Assembly (NCBI RefSeq): GCF_030161395.1
Contig: NZ_BSST01000001.1
Coordinates: forward strand, 3,286,001 to 3,350,000
DNA length: 64,000 nucleotides
Source: Thalassotalea insulae
GTDB lineage: Bacteria; Pseudomonadota; Gammaproteobacteria; Enterobacterales; Alteromonadaceae
Direction: 5' to 3'
Translations under genes and position numbers: made by a program
The notes under the pieces: model-generated
Seen by the model: the letters and a program-made list of their open reading frames with translations, nothing else
Databases searched by the model: none
Told to the model about the DNA's origin: nothing
In this document: one piece after another, positions 43,909-53,291 of the stretch
Position numbering within the stretch: the first letter of the stretch is position 1
How the letters are laid out: the number at the start of each line of letters is the position of its first letter

Positions 43909-44355
43909 AAAACTACCTCAAAGAGTCAGAAAATTTATTTTGTAAGAGTTCAGGAGCAAGCTCGTCATGCTTACACTGAATAAAGTTAAGAATTGTATTC
44001 ATTTTAACAAGAAAAAGGAATTGCTAGGAATAAATTTCATTCAATTCCATCAAACTAATGCTTATACGCTATTCGAGTGTTTATGTCTTCAGGAGGCGAT
44101 TGAGTTAGATGTCGTTGATATTTCTATCTTAAGGCAATAACTAATCCATTTGTATTAACTAGTCGTATTGAAATAGGTGATAGCCGGATGATATTTCTAC
44201 AAGCTATCACCTTATTATATCAATCGACATAAACATTTAATCATTTAGGACACTAGTAGTGTCATTAGAACAAATAAAATTTGTGAAAATATAGTTGTTC
44301 TACATTAAGATTAAGCAAATATTATGCAGTTTGGTATTAAACTTTAAGGTAATAG
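43909..44355. other. Intergenic region between ilvE and the DUF4202 gene
   Basis: No recognised gene. It holds a 57-codon open frame with a plausible Shine-Dalgarno at 43967-44140 (plus strand) and a 10-bp inverted repeat AGGTGATAGC/GCTATCACCT at 44175-44212, which may end the leftward DUF4202 transcript. It should also contain the ilvE promoter near 43909. Confidence 0.5.
43967..44140 (+). CDS. Possible small ORF, 57 codons, no known family
   Basis: An ATG with AGGAG ten bases upstream opens 57 codons ending in TAA. The product is polar with three Cys and has no recognised domain; the frame could be chance in AT-rich DNA or a degenerate gene. No promoter can be assigned. Confidence 0.2.
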   Translation: MLTLNKVKNCIHFNKKKELLGINFIQFHQTNAYTLFECLCLQEAIELDVVDISILRQ

Positions 44356-44931
44356 TTAGTTAAGTGCCTGTTCAACCAGTTTAGCTAAATGTGCGGGTAA
44401 TGGTAAGCGTAACGCAATTTCATGCCCACGCTCTGACATTTTTCGCCAGGTGAGCTGCAAAATTCGAATGATTTTTTCTTCGCTATGTTTAGCGGCAAAC
44501 TCTTCAAAATAATGTTGTAAAAATACTAAGCAGGCGACATCTTCCAAGGTTTGGCTATCAGTGTTCTTTTTTAATTGCTCTTTCCGTATGATTGCTGAGG
44601 TTTGTTCTGCATCCTGCTCACTATAACCATGTTTGATCATGAGTTCTTTAGTGGTTTCGGCATGAAATTTTCCCAGCGCTTTACGCCAGGTTAAATAGCC
44701 TTGCTTACCTGATGGGTATTCACTACGAGCAATATGCCAGCGCTTAATATGCTGTGCGCGCACCGCAATTTGCAATAATTCATTTGCGTCAGGCCAGTAC
44801 TTTTCTAAACAGGCACTCATATAATGACCGTAGACTAACTCTTTCGGTTGCTCGATATTATTCACTAATGTTGTATTTGGATCTTGTTGATTAATGTGAT
44901 CAATAGCATCCAGTACTTGCTGACAGCTCAT
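44356..44931 (-). CDS. DUF4202 domain-containing protein
   Basis: The 191-residue product matches the DUF4202 family of uncharacterised proteins: AVRAQHIKRWHIARSEYPSG, YLTWRKALGKFHAE and EDVACLVFLQHYFEEFAAKH, with repeated His residues that may bind metal. Its function is unknown. It starts 260 bases before pyrG, divergent from it. Confidence 0.85.
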   Translation of the reverse strand: MSCQQVLDAIDHINQQDPNTTLVNNIEQPKELVYGHYMSACLEKYWPDANELLQIAVRAQHIKRWHIARSEYPSGKQGYLTWRKALGKFHAETTKELMIKHGYSEQDAEQTSAIIRKEQLKKNTDSQTLEDVACLVFLQHYFEEFAAKHSEEKIIRILQLTWRKMSERGHEIALRLPLPAHLAKLVEQALN

Positions 44932-45049
44932 TTATTTATCCATTACTTGAGATATTTGACGATCCCCATAGTAACTGAGATTTATCAGGGATTAAATTAG
45001 AGAAATGAAAAAAATAAGCTATTTTCTATAGATTAGCTTGGGCTTTGTA

Positions 45050-45078
45050 TTGTTGTGTTCGGTGGTTTTCGGTATAAT
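45050..45078 (+). promoter_or_regulatory. Sigma-70 promoter of pyrG
   Basis: TTGTTG (45050-45055), a 17-base spacer and TATAAT (45073-45078) are an excellent sigma-70 match. The leader that follows contains CCCG (45084-45087) and CGGG (45098-45101) with a T-rich tail (TCTGTTTTT). Confidence 0.8.
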
Positions 45079-45191
45079 GTTTTCCCGTCTTGTTGAGCGG
45101 GTCTGTTTTTCATAAACCTGACTTGCCTGACATAGCTTAAAGCACTAAAAGTTAAACTTTAATTTCTGAATTTCCTGACTCTGGGTATCGC

Positions 45192-46829
45192 ATGACAACT
45201 AGATATATTTTTGTTACGGGCGGCGTTGTATCGTCACTTGGTAAAGGTATTGCTGCTGCATCATTAGCTGCAATATTAGAAGCGCGTGGTTTAAAAGTAA
45301 CCATGTTAAAGCTTGATCCTTATATTAATGTAGACCCAGGGACTATGAGCCCTATTCAGCATGGTGAAGTGTTTGTCACTGAAGACGGGGCAGAAACTGA
45401 CTTAGACTTAGGCCATTATGAACGTTTTATTCGTACCAAAATGACTAAGCGCAATAACTTTACTACCGGACTGATTTATCAAGATATTCTTGCTCGCGAG
45501 CGTCGGGGGGAGTTTTTAGGTGCTACCATTCAGGTCATTCCTCATATTACTAACGATATTAAGCGTCGGGTGATTGAAGGGGCTGAAGGTTATGATGTCG
45601 CTATGGTAGAAATCGGCGGCACTGTCGGTGATATTGAGTCACAACCGTTTTTAGAAGCGATCCGTCAATTAGGTACTGAGCTTGGTCGTGAACGTGCGAT
45701 GTTTATGCATTTAACGTTAGTGCCTTACTTAGCAGCATCGGGTGAAATTAAAACCAAGCCAACCCAGCATTCAGTGAAAGAGTTACGCTCTATCGGTATT
45801 TTCCCTGACATTCTTGTTTGTCGAAGCGAAGGGGTTATTCCTGCAAATGAACGAGCGAAAATTGCGTTATTTACTAATGTTGCAGAACGTGCGGTTGTTG
45901 CGATGCGTGATGTTGATTCTATTTATAAAATTCCGGCATTATTAAAATCTCAAGGCACAGATGAATTAGTTTGTAAGCGTTTTGGTTTAGATTTACCTGA
46001 AGCGGATTTATCTGAATGGGAGCGTGTACTGTATCAGGAAGCGAATCCAAAAGGTGAAGTAGTTATTGGTATGGTGGGTAAGTACATTGAGTTACCAGAT
46101 GCCTATAAATCAGTGAATGAAGCATTAAAACATGCCGGTTTAAAAAATCAGGTTAATGTGAAAATTCAGTACGTCGATTCTCAAGATATCGAAGCGAAAG
46201 GTATCGAAAAATTAGCAAACCTAGATGCTATTTTAGTGCCAGGCGGTTTTGGTGAGCGTGGTGTTGAAGGTAAAATATTAGCTGCACAATATGCTAGAGA
46301 AAACAAAATACCGTATTTAGGCATTTGTTTAGGGATGCAGGTAGCGTTAATTGAATACGCCCGAAATGTTGCTGGCTTGACAGACGCACACAGCACTGAA
46401 TTTAATCCAGAAACGCCGTATCCTGTGGTTGGTTTAATCAATGAATGGCTAGACGAAGCAGGTCAAGTGGAATACCGACACGAAGATTCAGATCTTGGTG
46501 GTACTATGCGTTTAGGGTCACAATTGTGCCACTTGGTGAAAGGTACCAAGGTCTGTGACGTATATGGTAGTGAAACAATTTATGAAAGACACCGTCACCG
46601 TTATGAGGTAAATAATAACTACCGTGAACAAATCAGCAAGGCTGGTTTAGTGTTTTCGGGACTTTCTACGGACAAAACATTAGTTGAGGTGATTGAAATT
46701 CCAGATCATCCATGGTTTATTGCCGGGCAGTTCCATCCTGAGTTTAACTCAACGCCAAGAGATGGACACCCACTATTTGAAAGCTTTATTGCTGCGACAT
46801 TTGAGCATCAAAAACAGCAATCAAGTTAA
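45192..46829 (+). CDS. pyrG: CTP synthase
   Basis: PyrG converts UTP to CTP using glutamine and ATP. The 545-residue product has the amidoligase domain (FVTGGVVSSLGKGIAAASLA, then EIGGTVGDIESQPF) and a C-terminal class I glutamine amidotransferase domain with GICLGMQ (nucleophile Cys) and the His-Glu pair in QFHPEF. Standard length. eno lies 132 bases downstream. Confidence 0.98.
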   Translation: MTTRYIFVTGGVVSSLGKGIAAASLAAILEARGLKVTMLKLDPYINVDPGTMSPIQHGEVFVTEDGAETDLDLGHYERFIRTKMTKRNNFTTGLIYQDILARERRGEFLGATIQVIPHITNDIKRRVIEGAEGYDVAMVEIGGTVGDIESQPFLEAIRQLGTELGRERAMFMHLTLVPYLAASGEIKTKPTQHSVKELRSIGIFPDILVCRSEGVIPANERAKIALFTNVAERAVVAMRDVDSIYKIPALLKSQGTDELVCKRFGLDLPEADLSEWERVLYQEANPKGEVVIGMVGKYIELPDAYKSVNEALKHAGLKNQVNVKIQYVDSQDIEAKGIEKLANLDAILVPGGFGERGVEGKILAAQYARENKIPYLGICLGMQVALIEYARNVAGLTDAHSTEFNPETPYPVVGLINEWLDEAGQVEYRHEDSDLGGTMRLGSQLCHLVKGTKVCDVYGSETIYERHRHRYEVNNNYREQISKAGLVFSGLSTDKTLVEVIEIPDHPWFIAGQFHPEFNSTPRDGHPLFESFIAATFEHQKQQSS

Positions 46830-46845
46830 ACAAATCATGATAAAT

Positions 46846-46879
46846 AAACCGTAGCCCAGTGCTGCGGTTTTCTGTTTTT
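46846..46879 (+). terminator. Terminator after pyrG
   Basis: AAACCG-T-AGC and GCT-G-CGGTTT form an interrupted stem, followed by TTTTCTGTTTTT. It is probably partial, as pyrG and eno may also be co-transcribed. Confidence 0.65.
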
Positions 46880-46961
46880 AACTACCTTGTTTTAATAGCA
46901 AGGTGTGTGGTTAATTTAATAATGGCTCATCGTTTATCGAGAGTATTTCAGAGGAAAAATA

Positions 46962-48260
46962 ATGGCTAAAATTAGTAAAGTTATCGCTCGTGAAATCATG
47001 GACTCACGTGGCAACCCAACCGTTGAAGCGGATGTTTATTTAGAAACTGGCGCATGGGGACGTGCCGCTGCGCCATCTGGAGCATCAACAGGTTCACGTG
47101 AAGCATTGGAATTACGTGACGGTGATAAAGCCCGTTATTTAGGTAAAGGGGTATTAAAAGCGGTTGCAGCAGTAAATAACGAGATTGCAGCGGCGCTTAT
47201 CGGTAAAGATGCGTTAGCACAAGCAGAAATTGATCAGGTAATGATCGACTTAGATGGTACAGAAAATAAAGAAAAATTTGGTGCTAACGCCATTTTGGCT
47301 GTGTCTTTGGCTAACGCTAAAGCGGCTGCGATGGAAAAGAAAGTACAATTGTTTGAACATATCGCCGACTTAAACGGTACATCAGGCCAGTACTCTTTAC
47401 CATTGCCGATGATGAATATCTTAAATGGTGGTGAACACGCGGATAACAACGTCGATATTCAAGAGTTTATGATCCAGCCAGTCAGTGCCGCTAATTTTAG
47501 TGAAGCGTTACGTATGGGCGCTGAAATCTTCCATTCTTTGAAAAAAGTATTGTCTGCCAAAGGCATGAATACGGCGGTTGGTGATGAAGGTGGTTTTGCA
47601 CCGAATTTGGAATCAAACGCTGATGCATTAGCGGTGATTAAAGAAGCCACAGAAGCTGCCGGTTATGTCTTAGGTAAAGATGTGACGTTAGCGATGGACT
47701 GTGCTGCTTCTGAATTTTACGACGCAGATAAAGGTATTTACGATCTTAAAGGTGAAGGCAAGCAATTTACAGCTAATGAATTTTCAGATTTCTTAGCAAG
47801 CTTATGTGACCAATACCCAATCGTGTCAATTGAAGACGGTTTAGATGAGTCTGACTGGGACGGTTTTGCTTATCAAACCAAATTAATTGGCGATAAAGTA
47901 CAAATTGTTGGTGATGATTTATTTGTCACTAATACTAAGATTTTACAGCGCGGTATTGAAAATGGCATCGCTAACTCTATTTTGATCAAATTCAACCAAA
48001 TCGGTTCATTAACTGAAACGTTAGCGGCGATTCGTATGGCGAAAGAAGCAGGTTACACCGCGGTTATCTCTCATCGTTCAGGTGAAACAGAAGACGCGAC
48101 TATTGCTGATTTAGCGGTAGGTACCGCGGCTGGTCAAATCAAAACTGGTTCTTTATGTCGTTCAGACCGTGTTGCTAAGTACAACCAATTGTTACGTATT
48201 GAAGAGTTCTTAGGCGACAAAGCCATCTTCAAAGGCTTATCAGAAGTGAAAGGCCAATAA
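46962..48260 (+). CDS. eno: Enolase
   Basis: Enolase converts 2-phosphoglycerate to phosphoenolpyruvate. The 432-residue product has all family motifs: REIMDSRGNPTVEADV, GGEHADNNVDIQEFMI, AVGDEGGFAPNL, SIEDGLDESDW and VISHRSGETEDATIADLAVG. In other gammaproteobacteria it also belongs to the RNA degradosome. GAGGAAAAATA precedes ATG. A structured repeat and a terminator follow. Confidence 0.98.
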   Translation: MAKISKVIAREIMDSRGNPTVEADVYLETGAWGRAAAPSGASTGSREALELRDGDKARYLGKGVLKAVAAVNNEIAAALIGKDALAQAEIDQVMIDLDGTENKEKFGANAILAVSLANAKAAAMEKKVQLFEHIADLNGTSGQYSLPLPMMNILNGGEHADNNVDIQEFMIQPVSAANFSEALRMGAEIFHSLKKVLSAKGMNTAVGDEGGFAPNLESNADALAVIKEATEAAGYVLGKDVTLAMDCAASEFYDADKGIYDLKGEGKQFTANEFSDFLASLCDQYPIVSIEDGLDESDWDGFAYQTKLIGDKVQIVGDDLFVTNTKILQRGIENGIANSILIKFNQIGSLTETLAAIRMAKEAGYTAVISHRSGETEDATIADLAVGTAAGQIKTGSLCRSDRVAKYNQLLRIEEFLGDKAIFKGLSEVKGQ

Positions 48261-48290
48261 TCAGCAATTTTATTGCTATTTAGCTTTTAT

Positions 48291-48341
48291 GTCGGCATCA
48301 GTTGTGCTCATTGACTAGCGTCAACTCCGCGCAACTTCTTT
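48291..48341. repeat. Structured intergenic repeat, copy 2
   Basis: AGTTGTGC (48300-48307) pairs GCGCAACT (48329-48336), and TTGAC (48311-48315) pairs GTCAA (48320-48324) around TAGC. The TCGGCATC lead-in, the TCA spacer and the CTCC spacer are the same as in copy 1 at 4217-4282, although the stem sequences differ. Confidence 0.6.
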
Positions 48342-48400
48342 GTCCTAAAAGTAACTAGCTGCAAAATTAATGATTATTTTTCATTTGATGATTAATAAAA

Positions 48401-48425
48401 AACCACTCGCTTGAGTGGTTTTTTT
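48401..48425 (+). terminator. Terminator after eno
   Basis: AACCACTC and GAGTGGTT pair around GCTT, preceded by A residues and followed by a seven-base T-run. Confidence 0.88.
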
Positions 48426-48501
48426 ATTTTGAAAATACGTTTCATTAAAAGTGTTGTTTCTATCACCTTGAACAAATGGTTATTGACAATTGAGTCTTGA
48501 A

Positions 48502-49014
48502 TTAACTTTGCTCTGGCCTGTTAGTTATTTTCATTGGCACAAAACGTTTACCTTCAAGTATTTCTATAATACCTTCACGTATTTTTGCTTGTTGATTGTC
48601 AATGTTACCATGCGCCATAGGTGAATATGATGAATTTTTGATATGCGTTTTATCAAAATCATAGCCCAAAACTAAAGCCATTTTATGGAGTAAATCAACG
48701 AATAACTCAATACGTTTTGTGCCCCATTGCTCACTGCTGATCGTCTTATCATTTAGTAAATCTAAGTATTGTTTCCAAGCTTCAATAACAGCTTTTTCTT
48801 TAGGTTGTGAAAGTTCAAACTCTAAATCGATACGGTTCAATGTCATTACGTGATCCCATGATGTTGAGTAAGATCTAGTAGCCATTAAAGTTTTAAATAT
48901 ATCCAATTTACGCTGACGTTTTTCTTTTTTAGCATCTAAATACTTAGTTAACTGAACTGCAACAATAGGCCCAGAAAATACAGATAAAATCATTACCCAA
49001 TCTGAAATAGTCAA
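48502..49014 (-). CDS. Hypothetical membrane-anchored protein (possibly DUF6680)
   Basis: The 170-residue product has one N-terminal hydrophobic segment (about 6-23), then a polar helical domain (AKKEKRQRKLDIFKTLMATR, later IELFVDLLHKMALVLGYDF). The start pattern MTISDWVMILSVFSGPIVAV resembles the DUF6680 family; I am not sure of the assignment. It is on the opposite strand to its neighbours and breaks the eno-ftsB order, so it is probably an acquired or lineage-specific gene. Confidence 0.6.
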   Translation of the reverse strand: MTISDWVMILSVFSGPIVAVQLTKYLDAKKEKRQRKLDIFKTLMATRSYSTSWDHVMTLNRIDLEFELSQPKEKAVIEAWKQYLDLLNDKTISSEQWGTKRIELFVDLLHKMALVLGYDFDKTHIKNSSYSPMAHGNIDNQQAKIREGIIEILEGKRFVPMKITNRPEQS

Positions 49015-49253
49015 AAATACTCTCCGCGTGTGATTGTAAAACTAATAATTCAATATCGCCTACTATGTGCTTTTTAACTGAGGACTAGGGAATTATTAAA
49101 TAATATGAATTTTTATCACACCAAGTAACTTATTGCGAGTAATGCGTTATTTCATCTAGATGTAGATAATTAATTTCCCTAATGAATTTTACTAAATAAT
49201 GCCGTATGCTTATTACTTGAACTAAGTTGTAGTAAAAAGTAACCAAGCAATTC

Positions 49254-49883
49254 ATGACCGAGCAAACCTCCCTGTGGCAAGACGAAACTCAATCAGCAGA
49301 TTTTGCTGAGCTTTGTAGTGCGCTTTATGAACGGGAAATTGCTCAGCTGGCTAACGCTGATATTCAGTCGCCTCAGGTAATTCAGGGGCGGTTAAAAAGT
49401 CTGCCTTATTATATTAAGCGCACTGCGCACTTAATGTTGCAAACACAGACGCCGTTAGATTTAGATGTGCAAAATGCTAGCTGGTCGGCGAAACAGGCGG
49501 CACACATGCCGTTATCTGGACAGGAAATTGCTGAGGTTAATAAATGGTATCTAGCACAGACGTTAACGCATGGTTTAGTGGTGCCAGTTGCTACCACTAC
49601 TCATATCGTATTGGACTCCATTGATCGCATTGATCAACAAAATCACAGATTTAGAACCAATGTTCATGGCTGGTTTTATCTAAATGATACCGAGCAAAAA
49701 GATAAGAAAGTAAACGCAAATTATCGTTTATTGAAGCCGAACAAGCGGGTGATGACGGCAGCCTGTACCGGACATTGCTGGGTGAATGATCATAAAACGA
49801 ACCCGGTGATCCCTTCTCTGCGTGAACTTTTACTGTCGTGCGCAATAAATTGGCGTAATTTTAAACAACCGGTGATCTTTTAG
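49254..49883 (+). CDS. Hypothetical protein
   Basis: The 209-residue product has no signal peptide or membrane helix and no family I recognise. It has a conserved-looking C-terminal stretch (RFRTNVHGWFYLNDTE, then LLLSCAINWRNFKQPVIF). It stands 82 bases before ftsB on the same strand; it may share the ftsB transcript. Confidence 0.5.
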   Translation: MTEQTSLWQDETQSADFAELCSALYEREIAQLANADIQSPQVIQGRLKSLPYYIKRTAHLMLQTQTPLDLDVQNASWSAKQAAHMPLSGQEIAEVNKWYLAQTLTHGLVVPVATTTHIVLDSIDRIDQQNHRFRTNVHGWFYLNDTEQKDKKVNANYRLLKPNKRVMTAACTGHCWVNDHKTNPVIPSLRELLLSCAINWRNFKQPVIF

Positions 49884-49965
49884 CTGATATTGCCGCTAAA
49901 GGTTTACAGCGCTGTATGCGCACTTATAATACGCTAATAATATTCATTTTACTGATCAATCTAAT

Positions 49966-50256
49966 ATGCGAATAGTGTCCGGCATTTTGCTGGTGTTTTT
50001 GGTGCTGCTGCAATACCGACTATGGTTCGGTAAAAATAGTGTGCCTGACTATATTGCATTGAAAGATGAAGTGGTACGCCAGCAACTGGATAATGACAAG
50101 CTCAGGCAGCGGAATAAGTTACTCTATGCTGATACTGATGATTTAAAATCAGGATTGGAAGCGATTGAAGAGCGTGCCCGCAAAGAGTTGGGGATGATCA
50201 AACAAGGGGAAACCTTTTTTCGTATTATTCCTAACGATAAACAAACGAAAGGTTAA
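49966..50256 (+). CDS. ftsB: Cell division protein FtsB
   Basis: FtsB joins FtsQ and FtsL in the divisome. The 96-residue product has an N-terminal membrane helix (about 3-19), a periplasmic coiled coil (LKDEVVRQQLDNDKLRQRN) and the conserved IEERARKELGMIKQGETFFR segment. ispD follows at nine bases, the classical order. Confidence 0.95.
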   Translation: MRIVSGILLVFLVLLQYRLWFGKNSVPDYIALKDEVVRQQLDNDKLRQRNKLLYADTDDLKSGLEAIEERARKELGMIKQGETFFRIIPNDKQTKG

Positions 50257-50265
50257 TGTGCTTAT

Positions 50266-50997
50266 ATGAAGCAGGTGAATAATCCTTTAGCTGTGGTTGT
50301 ACCGGCAGCTGGAGTGGGTAAGCGCATGAAGACCTCATGTCCTAAACAATATTTAAAAATAGCTCAGTCGACAATTTTAGAACATACCGTTTTAAAATTA
50401 TTATCGCACCCGCGAATTACTCAGGTGATTATTGCTTTAGGAGAGGCGGATGAATATTTTCCTGATACTCAATTAGCCAATCATACTGATGTACGTATTG
50501 TAACTGGTGGCCAGGAGCGAGTTGATTCTGTTTTAGCGGGTTTAAAGGCGATAGATAGCAGCCGTTTCCCTTGGGTGTTAGTGCATGATGCTGCCAGGCC
50601 TTGTGTCACCTTAAGCGATATCGAAAAGCTTATTGATGCTTGTTTAAACGCACAGCAAGGGGGAATTTTAGCACTGCCAGTAAGAGATACCATGAAGCGT
50701 AGTGAAGATAGTATGGTAACTGAAACCGTAGAGCGGGATAATTTATGGCATGCCTTAACCCCGCAAATGTTTCCAAGTGAGCTACTTATTCAGGCAATTG
50801 AACAGGCGATCTCAAGCGGCGCTATGATCACAGATGAAGCATCGGCAATAGAATTTGCTGGCGGACAATGTCAGCTGGTAGAAGGTAGCAGTGAGAATAT
50901 TAAGATCACCCGTCCGGATGATTTGGCGCTGGCGGAATTTATTTTAACGAAGCAGCAAAGCATAAATGACAGTAGTGAGCAGCAGGAGCAAATATGA
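50266..50997 (+). CDS. ispD: 2-C-methyl-D-erythritol 4-phosphate cytidylyltransferase
   Basis: IspD is the third enzyme of the MEP isoprenoid pathway. The 243-residue product has the nucleotidyltransferase motif VVPAAGVGKRMKTSCPKQYL, VLVHDAARPC, and a C-terminal EGSSENIKITRPDDL. The last four bases overlap ispF. Confidence 0.96.
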   Translation: MKQVNNPLAVVVPAAGVGKRMKTSCPKQYLKIAQSTILEHTVLKLLSHPRITQVIIALGEADEYFPDTQLANHTDVRIVTGGQERVDSVLAGLKAIDSSRFPWVLVHDAARPCVTLSDIEKLIDACLNAQQGGILALPVRDTMKRSEDSMVTETVERDNLWHALTPQMFPSELLIQAIEQAISSGAMITDEASAIEFAGGQCQLVEGSSENIKITRPDDLALAEFILTKQQSINDSSEQQEQI

Positions 50998-51476
50998 GAA
51001 TAGGTCATGGTTTTGATGTCCATAAATTTGGTGGCCAGGGACCCATTGTTTTAGCGGGAATTGAAATTCCTTTTGAGCATGGCTTTATTGCTCATTCTGA
51101 CGGCGATGTCGCGATTCATGCCTTATGTGACGCAATACTAGGGGCATTATGCTTGGCCGACATCGGTAATCACTTTCCGGATACCGACGGCCAGTATGAA
51201 AATATTTCGAGCCGTATTTTGTTACGCCATGTGGTGGGCTTAATGGAACAAGCGGGTTATCAGCTCGGTAATGCCGATATCACTATCGTTGCTCAGGCAC
51301 CGAAAATTTCCCCTCATTTACTGGCGATGCGAGAATGCTTGGCACAAGATCTAAATTGTCAGCTTGATCAAGTCAATGTTAAAGCAACGACCACTGAAAA
51401 GCTTGGTTATGCCGGGCGAAAAGAGGGCATTGCCGTGCATGCCGTGGTGTTATTAATGGCAAAGGATGAAGCATAG
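50994..51476 (+). CDS. ispF: 2-C-methyl-D-erythritol 2,4-cyclodiphosphate synthase
   Basis: IspF closes the cyclodiphosphate ring in the MEP pathway. The 160-residue product has the zinc motif GHGFDVHKF and the HSDGDVAIHALCDA, GNHFPDTD segments. It overlaps ispD by four bases and is followed by truD. Confidence 0.97.
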   Translation: MRIGHGFDVHKFGGQGPIVLAGIEIPFEHGFIAHSDGDVAIHALCDAILGALCLADIGNHFPDTDGQYENISSRILLRHVVGLMEQAGYQLGNADITIVAQAPKISPHLLAMRECLAQDLNCQLDQVNVKATTTEKLGYAGRKEGIAVHAVVLLMAKDEA

Positions 51477-51477
51477 C

Positions 51478-52518
51478 ATGTTAGCAGATGGGGCGTATTT
51501 GTACGGAAAACCCGAAATTACCGGTGATTTAAGAAGTGAGCTTCAAGATTTTGTAGTTAAAGAGTTGTTGCCATTCGAGCCTAGTGGTGAAGGTGAACAC
51601 TTACTGATCAAAATAAGAAAAGCGGATGCTAATACGGTGATGGTTGCCCGGCAATTAGCAAAGTATTTTGGCGTTAAAGATGCCTTAGTGAGTTATGCCG
51701 GGTTAAAAGATCGTTTTGCTGTTACTGAGCAATGGTTTGGCATTCATTTGCCTGGTAAACAATCATACGATTTATCCAGTTTTACCTTACCAGGCGTTGA
51801 TATTTTGTCTTATCAGCGTCACCACAAAAAATTGCGCATTGGTAGCTTAAGCGGTAATCACTTTACCATTACCTTAAGAAATGTGTCAGATGTTGATGCT
51901 TTACACCGTCGCTGGCATGGGGTAACGCAACATGGGGTGCCGAACTACTTTGGTGAGCAGCGCTTTGGCCGCGATGGTGGTAATATCGATCGGGCAAAAG
52001 CGTTATTTGCTGGACAAAAGGTAAAAGATAAGAAAAAACGTAGTATCTATTTATCGGCGGCGCGCTCATTAGTGTTTAATCAAATTATTTCTACTCGTCT
52101 TGAACAGCAACTGTTCGAGCAATTGCAAGTGGGTGATGTGTTAATGCTTGCGGGTAGTCAGTCGGTGTTTGTCTTAGATAAACTTAGTGACGATATTAAA
52201 CAGCGCTTTGTTGAAAAAGATCTCGATATAACAGCTTCAATGTGGGGAGCTGGTCAGCTTATGACTCAGGAGCAGCCGCAAGCATTGGAGCAAGCGGTTG
52301 CTGAGCAATATGCCGATATTTGTCAGGGACTGGCTAAGTTTGGATTAAAGCAGGAGCGCCGGCGCATTCGTTTGTCGATAACGGATGCCAAGATAGATAT
52401 TGATGCAAAGCAGCAAATGGTGACACTCCACTTTTCTTTGCCGGCCGGGTGCTTTGCAACCTCAGTGCTGCGAGAGCTGCTTGATTATCGCGATCTCAGT
52501 TTGACCCGATTTGATTAA
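51478..52518 (+). CDS. truD: tRNA pseudouridine(13) synthase TruD
   Basis: TruD modifies U13 of tRNA-Glu and other tRNAs. The 346-residue product has the TruD signatures DFVVKELLPFEPSGEGEH, YAGLKDRFAVTEQWF (catalytic Asp) and PNYFGEQRFG. ATG 51478 follows AAGGA; an in-frame ATG 12 bases earlier lies inside ispF. Confidence 0.96.
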   Translation: MLADGAYLYGKPEITGDLRSELQDFVVKELLPFEPSGEGEHLLIKIRKADANTVMVARQLAKYFGVKDALVSYAGLKDRFAVTEQWFGIHLPGKQSYDLSSFTLPGVDILSYQRHHKKLRIGSLSGNHFTITLRNVSDVDALHRRWHGVTQHGVPNYFGEQRFGRDGGNIDRAKALFAGQKVKDKKKRSIYLSAARSLVFNQIISTRLEQQLFEQLQVGDVLMLAGSQSVFVLDKLSDDIKQRFVEKDLDITASMWGAGQLMTQEQPQALEQAVAEQYADICQGLAKFGLKQERRRIRLSITDAKIDIDAKQQMVTLHFSLPAGCFATSVLRELLDYRDLSLTRFD

Positions 52519-52528
52519 GGTAACTAGC

Positions 52529-53281
52529 ATGAGAATTTTATTAAGTAATGATGACGGTGTGCATGCATTAGGCATTAAAGTGTTATACCAGGAACTGGCA
52601 AAGTTTGCTGAAGTGACGGTGGTTGCTCCGGATCGAAATTGTAGCGGTGCCAGCAATTCATTAACGCTGTTAAATCCGCTCAGGGCACAGGCTTTGGATA
52701 ATGGTTTTATTTCGGTTAACGGCACGCCAACTGATTCCGTGCACCTTGGTATCAGTCAGTTGATGAAGCCTTTGCCTGATCTTGTGGTCGCAGGCATTAA
52801 TCACGGTGCTAATCTTGGAGATGATACCTTGTATTCAGGCACGGTTGCGGCAGCAACTGAAGGGCGTCATATGGGGATGCCTGCCGTTGCGGTCTCTTTA
52901 GTTGGTAAAGATGAAACTCATTATATAACGGCGGCTAAAGTTGCCGCTAAGTTTATTAAACGTTTGCAACAACACCCACTACCCGCCGATCAAATTATTA
53001 ATATTAATGTCCCTAATGTACCGTTAAGTGAATTAAAAGGTGTTAAGGTAACCCGGCTTGGTCACCGCCATAAAGCGGAAACGATGAAGTCATCTAAAGA
53101 TCCTTGGCACAGAGATATCTATTGGTATGGTTCATTAGGGGCGGAGTTAGATGCCGGGGAAGGCACAGATTTTCACGCGATTAGTGAAGGTTATGCGTCG
53201 ATTACCCCGTTAACTGTTGATATGACGGCCTATAAGAGTATGGCCAATATGCAAGAATGGATATGTGATTTTAAGTTATGA
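52529..53281 (+). CDS. surE: 5'/3'-nucleotidase SurE
   Basis: SurE is a stationary-phase nucleotidase/exopolyphosphatase. The 250-residue product begins with RILLSNDDGVHA, the metal-binding motif, and has PDRNCSGASNSLTL and AGINHGANLGDDTLYSGTVAAATEG. The start has AAGG upstream. pcm follows by ten bases, a common pair. Confidence 0.96.
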   Translation: MRILLSNDDGVHALGIKVLYQELAKFAEVTVVAPDRNCSGASNSLTLLNPLRAQALDNGFISVNGTPTDSVHLGISQLMKPLPDLVVAGINHGANLGDDTLYSGTVAAATEGRHMGMPAVAVSLVGKDETHYITAAKVAAKFIKRLQQHPLPADQIININVPNVPLSELKGVKVTRLGHRHKAETMKSSKDPWHRDIYWYGSLGAELDAGEGTDFHAISEGYASITPLTVDMTAYKSMANMQEWICDFKL

Positions 53282-53291
53282 GAAAGATGAA

